Shown here in pieces: positions 1 to 8,739 of a DNA stretch of 64,000 nucleotides. Position 1 is the stretch's first letter, and the number at the start of each line of letters is the position of its first letter. The position numbers and the translations under genes were made by a program. Origin of the DNA: Actinomadura mexicana (GTDB lineage: Bacteria > Actinomycetota > Actinomycetes > Streptosporangiales > Streptosporangiaceae); the NCBI RefSeq assembly GCF_900188105.1, contig NZ_FZNP01000006.1, positions 124,001 to 188,000 on the forward strand, written 5' to 3'. The notes beneath the pieces are model-generated. The model saw nothing but the letters and a program-made list of their open reading frames with translations. It made no database searches and had not been told where the DNA came from.

Positions 1-1523
1 CCCGGCGCGGAGGCGGCGGGCTGGGCCGGGCGCCCGATCGAGGGCATGCCCAGCGACACGCCCACGGCTCCGCCTTCCCCGCCCTGCCGGGCCTCCCACG
101 CGTCGCCCGCGCGCGTCCGGCGGACGCCCAGCGCGGGCTTGTCGGCGACCAGGTGGTGCGGAGCGGCATAGGTGATCTCGACGGTGACCATGTCGCCGGG
201 ACGGACCGGCTCCTGCGGCACGCCGAAGTGGACCAGGCGGTTGTCGGGCGCCCGCCCCGAGAGCCGGCGCTTCGCCTCGTCCTTGCGGCCCTCGCCCTCG
301 GCGACCAGCACCTCCAGCGTCCGGCCGAGCTGCCCGCGGTTCTCCGCCCAGGAGATCTCCTCCTGGAGCGCGACGAGCCGCTCGTACCGCTCCTGGACGA
401 CCTCCTTCGGCAGCTGGCCGTCCATGGTCGCCGCCGGGGTGCCCGGGCGCTTGGAGTACTGGAACGTGAACGCCGACGCGAACCGGGCCTCCCGCACCAC
501 GTGCAGGGTCTCCTCGAAGTCGGCCTCGGTCTCGCCGGGGAAGCCCACGATGATGTCGGTGGTGATCGCCGCGTCCGGGATCGCGGCCCGGACCTTCTCG
601 ATGATGCCGAGGTAGCGCGCCTGCCGGTACGACCGGCGCATCGCGCGCAGCACGGCGTCCGACCCGGACTGCAGCGGCATGTGCAGGGACGGCATCACGT
701 TCGGCGTCTCCGCCATCGCGGCGATCACGTCGTCGGTGAAGTCCTTGGGGTGCGGCGAGGTGAACCGGACCCGCTCCAGGCCATCGACGCCGCCGCAGGC
801 CCGCAGCAGCCCCGCGAACGCCGACTGCCCGCCCCCGGTCATCGCGCGGACCTCCTGCGGCGCGCCGGACAGGGCGCCGAAGCCCGAGCCGTAGGCGTTG
901 ACGTTCTGCCCGAGCAGCGTTATCTCCAGGGCGCCCTCGGCGACCAGCGCCTCGACCTCGGCGAGGATCTCCCCCGGCCGGCGGTCGCGCTCCTTGCCGC
1001 GCAGGGACGGGACGATGCAGAACGTGCAGGTGTTGTTGCACCCCACGGAGATCGACACCCAGGCGGCGTAGGGGGACTCGCGGCGCGTCGGCAGCGTCGA
1101 GGGGAAGGTCACCAGCGACTCTTCGATCTCGACCTGCGCCTCGCTTCGAACGCGCGCGCGTTCGAGCAGCGCGGGCAGCGACCCGATGTTGTGCGTGCCG
1201 AACACCACGTCCACCCAGGGGGCGCGCCTGACGATGGTGTCGCGGTCCTTCTGCGCCAGGCAGCCGCCGACGGCGATCTGCATGCCGGGATGGCCGTCCT
1301 TGACGGGCCGCAGATGGCCGAGGTTGCCGTAGAGGCGGTTGTCGGCGTTCTCCCGCACCGCGCAGGTGTTGAACACCACGACGTCGGGCTCGGCCTCCCC
1401 CGCGCGGACGTACCCGGCCGACTCCAGCAGACCCGACAACCGCTCGGAGTCGTGGACGTTCATCTGGCACCCGTAGGTACGGATTTCGTACGTACGGGCA
1501 GCCGTCTCCATTGGCGCACTCAT
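1..1523 (-). CDS. miaB: tRNA-2-methylthio-N6-dimethylallyladenosine synthase MiaB (3' end cut by window edge)
   Basis: Radical-SAM methylthiotransferase that converts i6A37 to ms2i6A37 in tRNAs reading UNN codons. The N-terminal UPF0004 domain has its three cluster cysteines in YGCQMN (about residue 19), NTCAVRE (54) and GGCLAQKD (88). The radical-SAM CxxxCxxC is CNNTCTFC near residue 165, followed by a TRAM-like region. About 507 codons are visible and the frame is still open at base 1, but the family length of roughly 500 residues implies only a short C-terminal tail is missing. The start at 1523 is preceded by an in-frame ATG at 1532, and neither has a clear ribosome binding site. The gene is divergent from gluA. 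A perfect 20-bp palindrome lies inside the coding region at 1146-1165. Confidence 0.96.
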   Translation of the reverse strand, partial: MSAPMETAARTYEIRTYGCQMNVHDSERLSGLLESAGYVRAGEAEPDVVVFNTCAVRENADNRLYGNLGHLRPVKDGHPGMQIAVGGCLAQKDRDTIVRRAPWVDVVFGTHNIGSLPALLERARVRSEAQVEIEESLVTFPSTLPTRRESPYAAWVSISVGCNNTCTFCIVPSLRGKERDRRPGEILAEVEALVAEGALEITLLGQNVNAYGSGFGALSGAPQEVRAMTGGGQSAFAGLLRACGGVDGLERVRFTSPHPKDFTDDVIAAMAETPNVMPSLHMPLQSGSDAVLRAMRRSYRQARYLGIIEKVRAAIPDAAITTDIIVGFPGETEADFEETLHVVREARFASAFTFQYSKRPGTPAATMDGQLPKEVVQERYERLVALQEEISWAENRGQLGRTLEVLVAEGEGRKDEAKRRLSGRAPDNRLVHFGVPQEPVRPGDMVTVEITYAAPHHLVADKPALGVRRTRAGDAWEARQGGEGGAVGVSLGMPSIGRPAQPAASAP

Positions 1524-1701
1524 GACAGTCATCCAGGTTACGGGCCCGGCGTGACATGGCGGAACGGGCGGCGCACCCCGCCGCCGCCTTTTATGATCAC
1601 TCTCCGCCACGACCGAACCCCGTCCGACGTGGGTATTCGTGATCGTATCGGTACCGCGCGGCAACTCGGGCAGTACTGGCGATGACATAAAGTCCGTGCC
1701 C

Positions 1702-2517
1702 ATGACGGACAGCGAAAGCGGGCCCGAGGTCACCGAGACCGGGCCGGAGGACTCCACCCCGGAGCCGGCCGCCGCAGGTGACCGGCCGCTCGTCGTAGTC
1801 GAGCACGTCAACAAGCACTTCGGCGAGCTGCACGTCCTCAAGGACATCAACCTCACCGTGAACTCCGGCGAGGTGGTCGTCGTCATCGGCCCGTCCGGCG
1901 GCGGGAAGTCGACCCTGTGCCGGTCGATCAACCGGCTGGAGCCGATCGACGACGGCACGATCCTCGTGGACGGCAAGGAGCTGCCCAAAGAGGGCAAGGA
2001 TCTGGCGAAGCTCCGCGCCGACGTGGGCATGGTGTTCCAGTCGTTCAACCTGTTCGCCCACAAGACGATCCTGGACAACGTCATGCTCGGGCCGGTGAAG
2101 GTCCGCAGGCAGGGCAAGCAGGAGTCGCAGAAGCACGCGATGGAACTGCTCGACCGGGTCGGCATCGCCAACCAGGCGCACAAGTACCCCGCGCAGCTGT
2201 CCGGCGGGCAGCAGCAGCGCGCGGCGATCGCGCGCTCCCTCGCGATGCGGCCCAAGGTGATGCTCTTCGACGAGCCCACCTCGGCGCTGGACCCGGAGAT
2301 GGTCAACGAGGTCCTGGACGTCATGACGGGGCTGGCCCGCGAGGGCATGACGATGATCGTCGTCACGCACGAGATGGGCTTCGCCCGCCGAGCCGCCCAG
2401 AAGGTCGTGTTCATGGCGGACGGCCAGATCGTCGAGGAGAACACCCCCGACGAGTTCTTCACCAACGCGCGGACCGAGCGCGCGAAGGACTTCCTTTCCA
2501 AGATCCTCACGCACTGA
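1702..2517 (+). CDS. gluA: glutamate ABC transporter ATP-binding protein
   Basis: Cytoplasmic ATPase of a polar amino-acid importer, 271 residues from this ATG. It shows Walker A GPSGGGKS, Q-loop VFQSFNLF, signature LSGGQQQR, Walker B VMLFDEP and the H-loop THEMGFAR. The frame is open further upstream (to 1639), but family alignments begin shortly after the acidic leader that starts at 1702, so I take this ATG; there is no obvious Shine-Dalgarno sequence. It is the first gene of a four-gene operon with its binding protein and two permeases downstream, the classic gluABCD arrangement known from Corynebacterium and Streptomyces. Glutamate (or glutamate/aspartate) as substrate is inferred from that arrangement. 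Confidence 0.93.
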   Translation: MTDSESGPEVTETGPEDSTPEPAAAGDRPLVVVEHVNKHFGELHVLKDINLTVNSGEVVVVIGPSGGGKSTLCRSINRLEPIDDGTILVDGKELPKEGKDLAKLRADVGMVFQSFNLFAHKTILDNVMLGPVKVRRQGKQESQKHAMELLDRVGIANQAHKYPAQLSGGQQQRAAIARSLAMRPKVMLFDEPTSALDPEMVNEVLDVMTGLAREGMTMIVVTHEMGFARRAAQKVVFMADGQIVEENTPDEFFTNARTERAKDFLSKILTH

Positions 2518-2555
2518 GCCGCGGGGCTCCGGCAGAGAGCAGAGGTAGGACGAGA

Positions 2556-3425
2556 ATGCGAGTACGTCGTTTCGGCGCCCTCATCGGGGCGGGGATGGCG
2601 CTGTCGCTGGCGCTCAGCGCGTGCGGCAGTGACACCGAGAAGACCGAGGCCAAGACGGTCGTCCAGAAGGCCAAGGACGACAAGAAGCTGACCATCGGCA
2701 TCAAGTTCGACCAGCCGGCGCTCGGCCTGAAGAAGCCCGACGGCAGCTACGACGGCTTCGACGTCGACGTCGCCAAGTACATCGCCAAGTCGCTCGGCGT
2801 CCCCGAGAGCGGCATCACGTTCAAGGAGACGACCTCCGCCAACCGCGAGTCCTTCCTCGGCGGCGGGCAGGTCGACCTCGTGGTCGCCACCTACTCCATC
2901 ACCGACGCGCGCAAGTCGCAGGTGACCTTCGGCGGGCCGTACTACGTCGCCCACCAGGACACGATGGTCAAGGCCGACAACGGCAGCATCAAGAAGGCCA
3001 CCGACCTCAAGGGCAAGAAGCTCTGCAAGGCCGCCGGGTCCAACTCCTTCCGCCGCATCACCGAGGGCCCGCCGGACGGCAAGCTGAACATCAAGGGCGT
3101 CACGCTGGTGGACGCCTCCAGCTACTCCGAGTGCGTGAGCAAGCTGAAGTCCGGCGCCCTGGACGCGGTCAGTACCGACGACCTGATCCTGGCCGGCTTC
3201 GCCAACCAGCAGAAGGGCTCCTTCAAGGTCATCAACGACCCCTTCACCGACGAGAAGTACGGCGTCGGCCTCAAGAAGGGCGACACCGAGACCTGCGAGG
3301 CCGTCAACAAGGCCGTCGCCCAGATGTACTCCGACGGCACGGCCAAGACCCTGCTGGAGAAGCACTTCGCGGGCACCGGGCTCAAGCTCGTCACGACCGC
3401 CCCGCAGATGGAAGGCTGCGCCTGA
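2556..3425 (+). CDS. gluB: glutamate ABC transporter substrate-binding lipoprotein
   Basis: Extracytoplasmic solute-binding protein of family 3 (SBP_bac_3), 289 residues. It is made as a lipoprotein: a basic start, a hydrophobic stretch and the lipobox LSAC with the lipidated cysteine at about residue 23. The mature part carries the family-3 landmarks GFDVDVAKYIAKSLG, a YSITDARK segment and YGVGLKKGD. The ATG has a good ribosome binding site (AGGTAGGA) 5 nt upstream, 38 bp after gluA. It feeds the two permeases encoded immediately downstream. Cysteines in KLCKAAG, SECVSK and ETCEAV may form disulphides. Confidence 0.93.
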   Translation: MRVRRFGALIGAGMALSLALSACGSDTEKTEAKTVVQKAKDDKKLTIGIKFDQPALGLKKPDGSYDGFDVDVAKYIAKSLGVPESGITFKETTSANRESFLGGGQVDLVVATYSITDARKSQVTFGGPYYVAHQDTMVKADNGSIKKATDLKGKKLCKAAGSNSFRRITEGPPDGKLNIKGVTLVDASSYSECVSKLKSGALDAVSTDDLILAGFANQQKGSFKVINDPFTDEKYGVGLKKGDTETCEAVNKAVAQMYSDGTAKTLLEKHFAGTGLKLVTTAPQMEGCA

Positions 3426-3538
3426 TCCAGGGCCGCGACTGACGCCCGTCACGCCGACGCGTCCCCCGACACGCATCGCCCGGGGGGCGCGCCGGCATGG
3501 CCTGACACCCCGCTGGAACGTGATGAAACAGCTGAGCA

Positions 3539-4222
3539 ATGTTTGACTTCAGCCCGTTCTTCGACAACTTCGACGAGATCCTCCAAGGATTCTGGGCGAC
3601 CCTGCGCCTCGCGGCCGCCGCGGCGGTGCTCTCCCTGATCATCGGGACCCTCCTGGCGAGCTTCCGGGTCTCCCCGGTCCCGGTGCTCCGCGCGTTCGGC
3701 ACGGGCTACGTCAACATCGTGCGCAACACGCCGCTCACCCTGGTGCTGCTGATGTGCAGCCTGGGCCTGAACGACATCCTCGCGCTGAAGTTCTCCGACA
3801 ACTCCTCGACGACCTACTACTGGTGGGCGGTCCTCGGACTGTCGGCCTACACCGGGGCCTTCGTGTGCGAGACCCTGCGCTCGGGCATCAACACCGTCCC
3901 GCTGGGCCAGGCCGAGGCGGCCCGTTCGATCGGGCTGACCTTCACCCAGTCCCTCCGCATGATCATCCTGCCGCAGGCGTTCCGGGCGATCATCGCCCCG
4001 CTGGGCAGCGTGCTGATCGCGATGATCAAGAACACGACGGTGGCCGCGGCCGCGAGCTACGCCGAGGTCGCGCTGGTGACCAAGACCATCATCGACAAGC
4101 CCACGTTCGCCAACGGGGTCATCCCCCTCTTCCTGGGCGTGTCGATCGGCTTCCTGATCCTCACCCTGCCGACCGGATACTTCTTCGGCTGGCTCGCCAA
4201 GCGGATGGCGGTGGCGCGATGA
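3539..4222 (+). CDS. gluC: glutamate ABC transporter permease 1
   Basis: Inner-membrane permease of the His/Glu/Gln/Arg/opine family, 227 residues with about five membrane segments. The EAA loop that docks to the ATPase is visible as EAARSIGLTFTQSLRMIILP around residues 124-143. It follows gluB after a 113-bp gap and its stop codon overlaps the start of the second permease (ATGA), pointing to translational coupling and heterodimer formation. Confidence 0.92.
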   Translation: MFDFSPFFDNFDEILQGFWATLRLAAAAAVLSLIIGTLLASFRVSPVPVLRAFGTGYVNIVRNTPLTLVLLMCSLGLNDILALKFSDNSSTTYYWWAVLGLSAYTGAFVCETLRSGINTVPLGQAEAARSIGLTFTQSLRMIILPQAFRAIIAPLGSVLIAMIKNTTVAAAASYAEVALVTKTIIDKPTFANGVIPLFLGVSIGFLILTLPTGYFFGWLAKRMAVAR

Positions 4223-5202
4223 GCAAGGAAGCGACCGTTCTCTTCGACATCCCCGGCCCCCGGGCCCGGGCGCGCAACGCGGTCCTGACCGCCGTCGTGT
4301 CGGTCGTGCTCGCCGCCGTCCTGGCCGCGCTGATCTGGCGCCTCAGCGACAAGGGCCAGTTCGAGGAGAAGCTCTGGACGCCGTTCCTGAAGTGGACGGT
4401 GTGGAGGCACCTGCTCCTGCCCGGCCTGCTGAACACGCTGAAGGCCGCCGTCGTCGCCACGGTGCTGGCCCTGCTGTTCGGCATCGTGTTCGGGCTGGCC
4501 CGGCTGTCGGACCACTGGTGGGTCCGCGTCCCGGCCGGCGCCGTGGTCGAGTTCTTCCGCGGCATCCCGCTGCTGATCCTGATCTTCCTGGCGTTCTTCG
4601 TCCCCAACAAGATCAGCCCCGCGATCGCCGAGTCCCAGTTCGGCACGCTGCAGCGGGTGGCGGTGGACTCCTTCTTCTCGCTCTTCGGAGTGGAGATCCA
4701 CGCCGGGACGGTCACCGTGCCCGCGTTCGCCGCGGTCGTGTTCGGCCTGACGATGTACAACGGCTCCGTGCTCGCCGAGGTGGTGCGCGCGGGCGTCCTG
4801 TCGATCCCGAAGGGGCAGGCGGAGGCCGCCTACTCCATCGGGCTCCGCAAGAACGGCGTCATGCGGCTGGTGCTGCTGCCGCAGGCCATCACGGTGATGA
4901 TGCCGGCGATCGTGAGCCAGATCGTCGTCCTGCTCAAGGACACCGCGCTCGGGTTCATCATCGCCTACGGCGAGTTCCTGCAGGCCGGCTTCAAGCAGGT
5001 GCCGGCGAACTACAGCAACAACGTGCTGCAGGCCGGCATCGTCGTCGCGATCATCTACATCGCGATCAACATGTCGCTGAGCCGCGTGGCCACCTGGCTC
5101 GAGGGGCGCAGCCGCCGCAGCCGCAAGACCGAGGCCAAGACCATGGGCACGGGCGGCCCGCCCCCGGTGCCCGGGGTCGGGATGACCCAGCAGACCGTCT
5201 GA
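4219..5202 (+). CDS. gluD: glutamate ABC transporter permease 2
   Basis: Second permease of the importer, 327 residues, longer than its partner because of an N-terminal cytoplasmic leader and an extra transmembrane helix. The EAA loop reads EAAYSIGLRKNGVMRLVLLP. The C-terminal tail is basic and Ser-rich, then Gly/Pro-rich. The start codon overlaps the gluC stop by 4 nt. It is the last gene of the operon, which ends in a strong hairpin 17 bp downstream. Confidence 0.92.
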   Translation: MSKEATVLFDIPGPRARARNAVLTAVVSVVLAAVLAALIWRLSDKGQFEEKLWTPFLKWTVWRHLLLPGLLNTLKAAVVATVLALLFGIVFGLARLSDHWWVRVPAGAVVEFFRGIPLLILIFLAFFVPNKISPAIAESQFGTLQRVAVDSFFSLFGVEIHAGTVTVPAFAAVVFGLTMYNGSVLAEVVRAGVLSIPKGQAEAAYSIGLRKNGVMRLVLLPQAITVMMPAIVSQIVVLLKDTALGFIIAYGEFLQAGFKQVPANYSNNVLQAGIVVAIIYIAINMSLSRVATWLEGRSRRSRKTEAKTMGTGGPPPVPGVGMTQQTV

Positions 5203-5218
5203 CGGTCCACCCGTCTGC

Positions 5219-5250
5219 GAAGGGCGCCGCCGGTTCCGGCGGCGCCCTTC
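5219..5250 (+). terminator. terminator hairpin after gluABCD
   Basis: Perfect inverted repeat: arms GAAGGGCGCCGCCGG and CCGGCGGCGCCCTTC flank TT, giving a 15-bp GC-rich stem immediately after the gluD stop. There is no long T tract, as is common for actinobacterial terminators. Confidence 0.85.
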
Positions 5251-5376
5251 GCCGTCCGCGGAAGGGGCGAACCCCGGTGTTACCGGCGGGTTTCCAGGGG
5301 ACGGGCTTGTATCTTTCCGACCTCAAACAGCCCGTCATGGTCCCAACCGATCCCCGTATGCGGGACGATTCCTGTT

Positions 5377-7389
5377 ATGACCGCTCGTGCGACCCTTCCC
5401 TACGGCTCATGGCCTTCACCCATCTCTGCGGCCGATGTCGCCCGCGCCCGGCTGCGCCTCAGCTTCCCCACCGTCGCGGGCGACGACGTGTGGTGGCAGG
5501 AGACGCGGCCCGAGGAGGGCGGGCGGGCCACGGTCATCCACCTGAAGGACGGTCATCGCACCGAGCTGCTCCAGGCGCCGTGGGATGCGCGTACCCGCGT
5601 CCACGAGTACGGCGGGCGGTCGTACCTGCCGATCCGCACCGGCGCGGGCTGGTCGGTCGTGTTCTCCAACTACGAGGACCAGCGGCTGCACCGCCTCGAC
5701 GAGGGCGACCCGAAGCCGTACCCGCTGACGCCCGAGCCGGCCGTCCCGGCGGGACTGCGGTACGCCGACTACGTCCTGTCCCCGGACGGGACGGAGGTCT
5801 GGTGCGTCTGCGAGGGCCACATCGCCGAGCCTGCGGATCCCGAGAACGAGCAGAGCGCGGACGAGCAGCCCGCCACGGGCATCCGGCGCGCCATCGTCGC
5901 CGTCCCGCTGGACGGCAGCGCCGCCGGGGACGCCGGCGCGATCCGCGAGCTGGTGTCGGGCGCGCAGTTCTACGCGGGCCCGGTGCCGTCTCCGGGCGGC
6001 GGGCACCTGGCGTGGGTCCAGTGGAACCACCCCCGCATGCCGTGGGACGGCACCGAGGTGCGCGTGGCCGCGATCGAGGACGGTGCGGTGGTCGCCCCCC
6101 GCACGGTCAAGGGCGGCCTCACCGAGTCGGCCCTGGCGCCGCTGTGGCGCGACGACGAGTCCCTGTACGTGATCTCCGACTGGCCCGGCTGGTGGAACAT
6201 CTACCAGGTCGGCCTGCACGGGGAGTCCGCCCAGGCGCTCTACCCGGCCGAGGAGGAGTTCGCCGCGCCGCTGTGGCAGCTCGGCGGCATGCCGTACGCG
6301 CTGCTCGGCGACGGGCGCCTCGCCGTCCTGCACGGCGAGGGCGACATGCGGCTCGGCATCTACGACACCGACACCCTCGACCTCGTCGACCTGGAGGTCC
6401 CCTACGAGCACTGGGCGCCGCAGCTGTCCACGGACCGCACGACGATCGTGGGGATCGCCGGCGGCCCGGACCTGCCGGCCTCGGTGGTGCGCGTCGACAC
6501 CACGACCGGGCGCGTCGAGGGGCTGCGCCGGGAGCGGGCCGAGCTGCCCGACGTCGCGTACCTGTCCAGGCCGCGCGCCGAGCGCCTGGAGGGGCCCTTC
6601 GGGCGTCCCGTCCACGCCTACGTGTTCCCGCCGACCAACCCCGAGGCGGCCGGGCCGGACGACGAACTGCCGCCCTACGTGGTGTTCGTGCACGGCGGGC
6701 CGACCGGGCGGGTGTCCACGGTGCTCGACATGGAGCGCGCGTACTTCACCAGCCGCGGCATCGGCGTGATCGACGTCAACTACGGCGGGTCGGCCGGCTA
6801 CGGCCGCGCCTACCGGGAGCGGCTGCGCCGCCAGTGGGGCGTGGTCGACGTCGAGGACGCCGTCGCCGCCGCCCGCGCCCTCGTCGACGGCGGCATCGCC
6901 GACCCGGCGCGGCTGGCGATCCGCGGCGGCTCGGCCGGCGGCTGGACGACGCTCGCGGCGATCACGCAGACCGACGTGTTCAAGGCCGCCACGTCCTACT
7001 TCGGGATCAGCGACCTGCAGCGCTTCGCCGAGAGCACCCACGACTTCGAGTCCCACTACCTGTTCGGCCTCATCGGCCCCCTCCCCGGGTTCGAGCGCGC
7101 CTACGAGGAGCGCTCGCCGATCAACCGCGCCGACCGGACGGCCTGCCCCGTCCTGCTCCTGCAGGGGCTGAGCGACCCGATCGTGCCGCCGGACCAGTCC
7201 GAGCGGTTCGCGCAGGCGCTGGCCGAGAAGAAGATGCCGTACGCCTACCTCACCTTCGAGGGCGAGTCGCACGGCTTCCGAAAGGCCGACACGGTCATCC
7301 GCTGCCTGGAGGCGGAGCTGGCGTTCTACGGCCAGACCCTCGGGTTCGAGCCGCGCGGCGTGGAACCCGTCAACCTCACGATCGGCTGA
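5377..7389 (+). CDS. S9 family (prolyl oligopeptidase-type) serine peptidase
   Basis: Cytosolic peptidase of 670 residues with an N-terminal beta-propeller-like half and a C-terminal alpha/beta-hydrolase. The nucleophile serine lies in GGSAGG (about residue 518), the acid is in GLSDPIVPP (about 598) and the histidine in ESHGF (about 630). The VVFVHGGPTG segment supplies the oxyanion region. No signal peptide is seen. These enzymes cleave short peptides, often after proline or as acylaminoacyl/dipeptidyl peptidases; the exact specificity cannot be read from sequence. A small hairpin (CCCG-TATG-CGGG, 5353-5364) lies just before the start. The gene converges on the next one with no gap (TGA ends at 7389, opposing stop at 7390). 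Confidence 0.9.
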   Translation: MTARATLPYGSWPSPISAADVARARLRLSFPTVAGDDVWWQETRPEEGGRATVIHLKDGHRTELLQAPWDARTRVHEYGGRSYLPIRTGAGWSVVFSNYEDQRLHRLDEGDPKPYPLTPEPAVPAGLRYADYVLSPDGTEVWCVCEGHIAEPADPENEQSADEQPATGIRRAIVAVPLDGSAAGDAGAIRELVSGAQFYAGPVPSPGGGHLAWVQWNHPRMPWDGTEVRVAAIEDGAVVAPRTVKGGLTESALAPLWRDDESLYVISDWPGWWNIYQVGLHGESAQALYPAEEEFAAPLWQLGGMPYALLGDGRLAVLHGEGDMRLGIYDTDTLDLVDLEVPYEHWAPQLSTDRTTIVGIAGGPDLPASVVRVDTTTGRVEGLRRERAELPDVAYLSRPRAERLEGPFGRPVHAYVFPPTNPEAAGPDDELPPYVVFVHGGPTGRVSTVLDMERAYFTSRGIGVIDVNYGGSAGYGRAYRERLRRQWGVVDVEDAVAAARALVDGGIADPARLAIRGGSAGGWTTLAAITQTDVFKAATSYFGISDLQRFAESTHDFESHYLFGLIGPLPGFERAYEERSPINRADRTACPVLLLQGLSDPIVPPDQSERFAQALAEKKMPYAYLTFEGESHGFRKADTVIRCLEAELAFYGQTLGFEPRGVEPVNLTIG

Positions 7390-8622
7390 TCAGGGGACGA
7401 TGTAGGAGGAGATGTCGAGCAGCGTGTGGTCGGCCCGGAAGAACGACACCGTGTCTCCTGAGGTGTTGTTCAGGAAGCCGACCGTCAGGCCGTTGTAGTA
7501 GGCGTCTGGACGGTTCGTGCCGGGACCGACGTAGACGCGCAGCAGGCTTCCCGGCGGGATCACGTATCCGGAGCCGATCCGCATCAGGTTGCTCGCCTGG
7601 TCGCGCAGGTAGCCGCCGCCCACGTCGACCGGCCTGGACGTCGTGTTGCGCAGCACCACGTGCTCGCTCTTCTCCGGCTGGGCGTCGTCGCCGCTCGGGT
7701 CGGGGAAGACGCTGTCGACGACGATGCCGTTCGCGCCGGGGAAGGGCGTCCGGCCGTCCAGGATCCGCCGCGTCGTGGCGGGGAAGTTCGTCGCGAGCCA
7801 GTCGTAGCCCTGGTCGGCTCCCATGGAGACCTCGGCCGGGCTGTCCACCGGGTCGCTGAACACCTTCAGCCCCCTGGCGTGCGCGCGCCTGACATCGTCG
7901 GCACTGGTCGCCCTGGGGTGCGCGTACACGCTGACCGTCCAGCCCGCCAGCGCCGCCAGCTCGTCGTCGGAGAGCATCGGGCCGCCGGTCAGGTAGGAGA
8001 GCTGCACCTTGGGCGCGGACGCGTGGAACTCCTTGAGCGCCTCCTGGTCGCGCGAGTGGACCTGCACCCGGTAGGCCCCCGACCTGAGCGTCCCGCCGTC
8101 GGCGACGCCGGCCGCGGTCAGCTCCCCGGCGAGGAGCGTGGCGATCCCGGGACTGTTGGCGGGCGCCTTCAGTTCCAGGCTCAGCCCCGTCCCCCCGTCC
8201 CTGACGGCGAGCAGCTCCTTCAGGGTGGGCACCCGCTGGCCCGCGTACCGGGCGTCGAACCAGGAGCCGGCGTCCAGCCTCCTGATCTCGGCCAGCGTGA
8301 ACTGGCCCACCCTCCACGGCGCCCGGTCGGGGAAGACCTGCTCCACGTCGGTGGTCCGGGCGAGCGTGTCGTCGTGCAGGAGCACGATCTGCTTGTCCGC
8401 CGTGAGTTGCACGTCGCCTTCCAGCACGTCCGCCCGGTCGCGGACCCCGTTGCGGTAGGACGCGAGCGTCTCCTCGGGGGCCTGCCCCGGCGATCCGCGG
8501 TGCCCGACGATCACCGCGTGCGCCCGCTTCCCCGCGGCCTGCGGCGCGGCCTCGGCGCTGCCCGCGAAGGCGACGGCGGCGGCCAGCACGGCCCCGCCCC
8601 CGATCATGGCGATCCTGTTCAC
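7390..8622 (-). CDS. secreted glycerophosphodiester phosphodiesterase with C-terminal lamin-tail domain
   Basis: Predicted exported enzyme of 410 residues that would hydrolyse glycerophosphodiesters to glycerol-3-phosphate and an alcohol. I choose the GTG at 8622 because GGGAGG sits about 6 nt upstream and the first 27 residues then form a clean Sec signal peptide ending in AEAAP; the frame runs open to 8676. The GDPD domain (about 35-275) has HRG (41-43), the EET and EGDVQLTAD acidic motifs and LLHDDTLARTT. Residues about 295-410 look like a lamin-tail domain (VVLRNTTSRPVDVGGGYLRD), a fold used for extracellular anchoring or DNA/surface binding. Tail function is unproven here. Confidence 0.86.
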   Translation of the reverse strand: MNRIAMIGGGAVLAAAVAFAGSAEAAPQAAGKRAHAVIVGHRGSPGQAPEETLASYRNGVRDRADVLEGDVQLTADKQIVLLHDDTLARTTDVEQVFPDRAPWRVGQFTLAEIRRLDAGSWFDARYAGQRVPTLKELLAVRDGGTGLSLELKAPANSPGIATLLAGELTAAGVADGGTLRSGAYRVQVHSRDQEALKEFHASAPKVQLSYLTGGPMLSDDELAALAGWTVSVYAHPRATSADDVRRAHARGLKVFSDPVDSPAEVSMGADQGYDWLATNFPATTRRILDGRTPFPGANGIVVDSVFPDPSGDDAQPEKSEHVVLRNTTSRPVDVGGGYLRDQASNLMRIGSGYVIPPGSLLRVYVGPGTNRPDAYYNGLTVGFLNNTSGDTVSFFRADHTLLDISSYIVP

Positions 8623-8739
8623 GAGATCCTCCCGCCTGGAAATGACTTGATCATCACCGCGGAAGCTTGCGAACACCAGACCAACCGCTTAATTTCCCCC
8701 GAACCCCAATAAACCGCCCGGGCGCTCGATCACCGCCGG

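Noticed and set aside
153..1685. Long plus-strand open frame opposite miaB, and similar long frames opposite most genes
   Set aside because: GC-rich codon bias keeps the antisense frames open; their translations are Arg/Gly/Ala-rich, match no family and lie opposite clearly recognised proteins.
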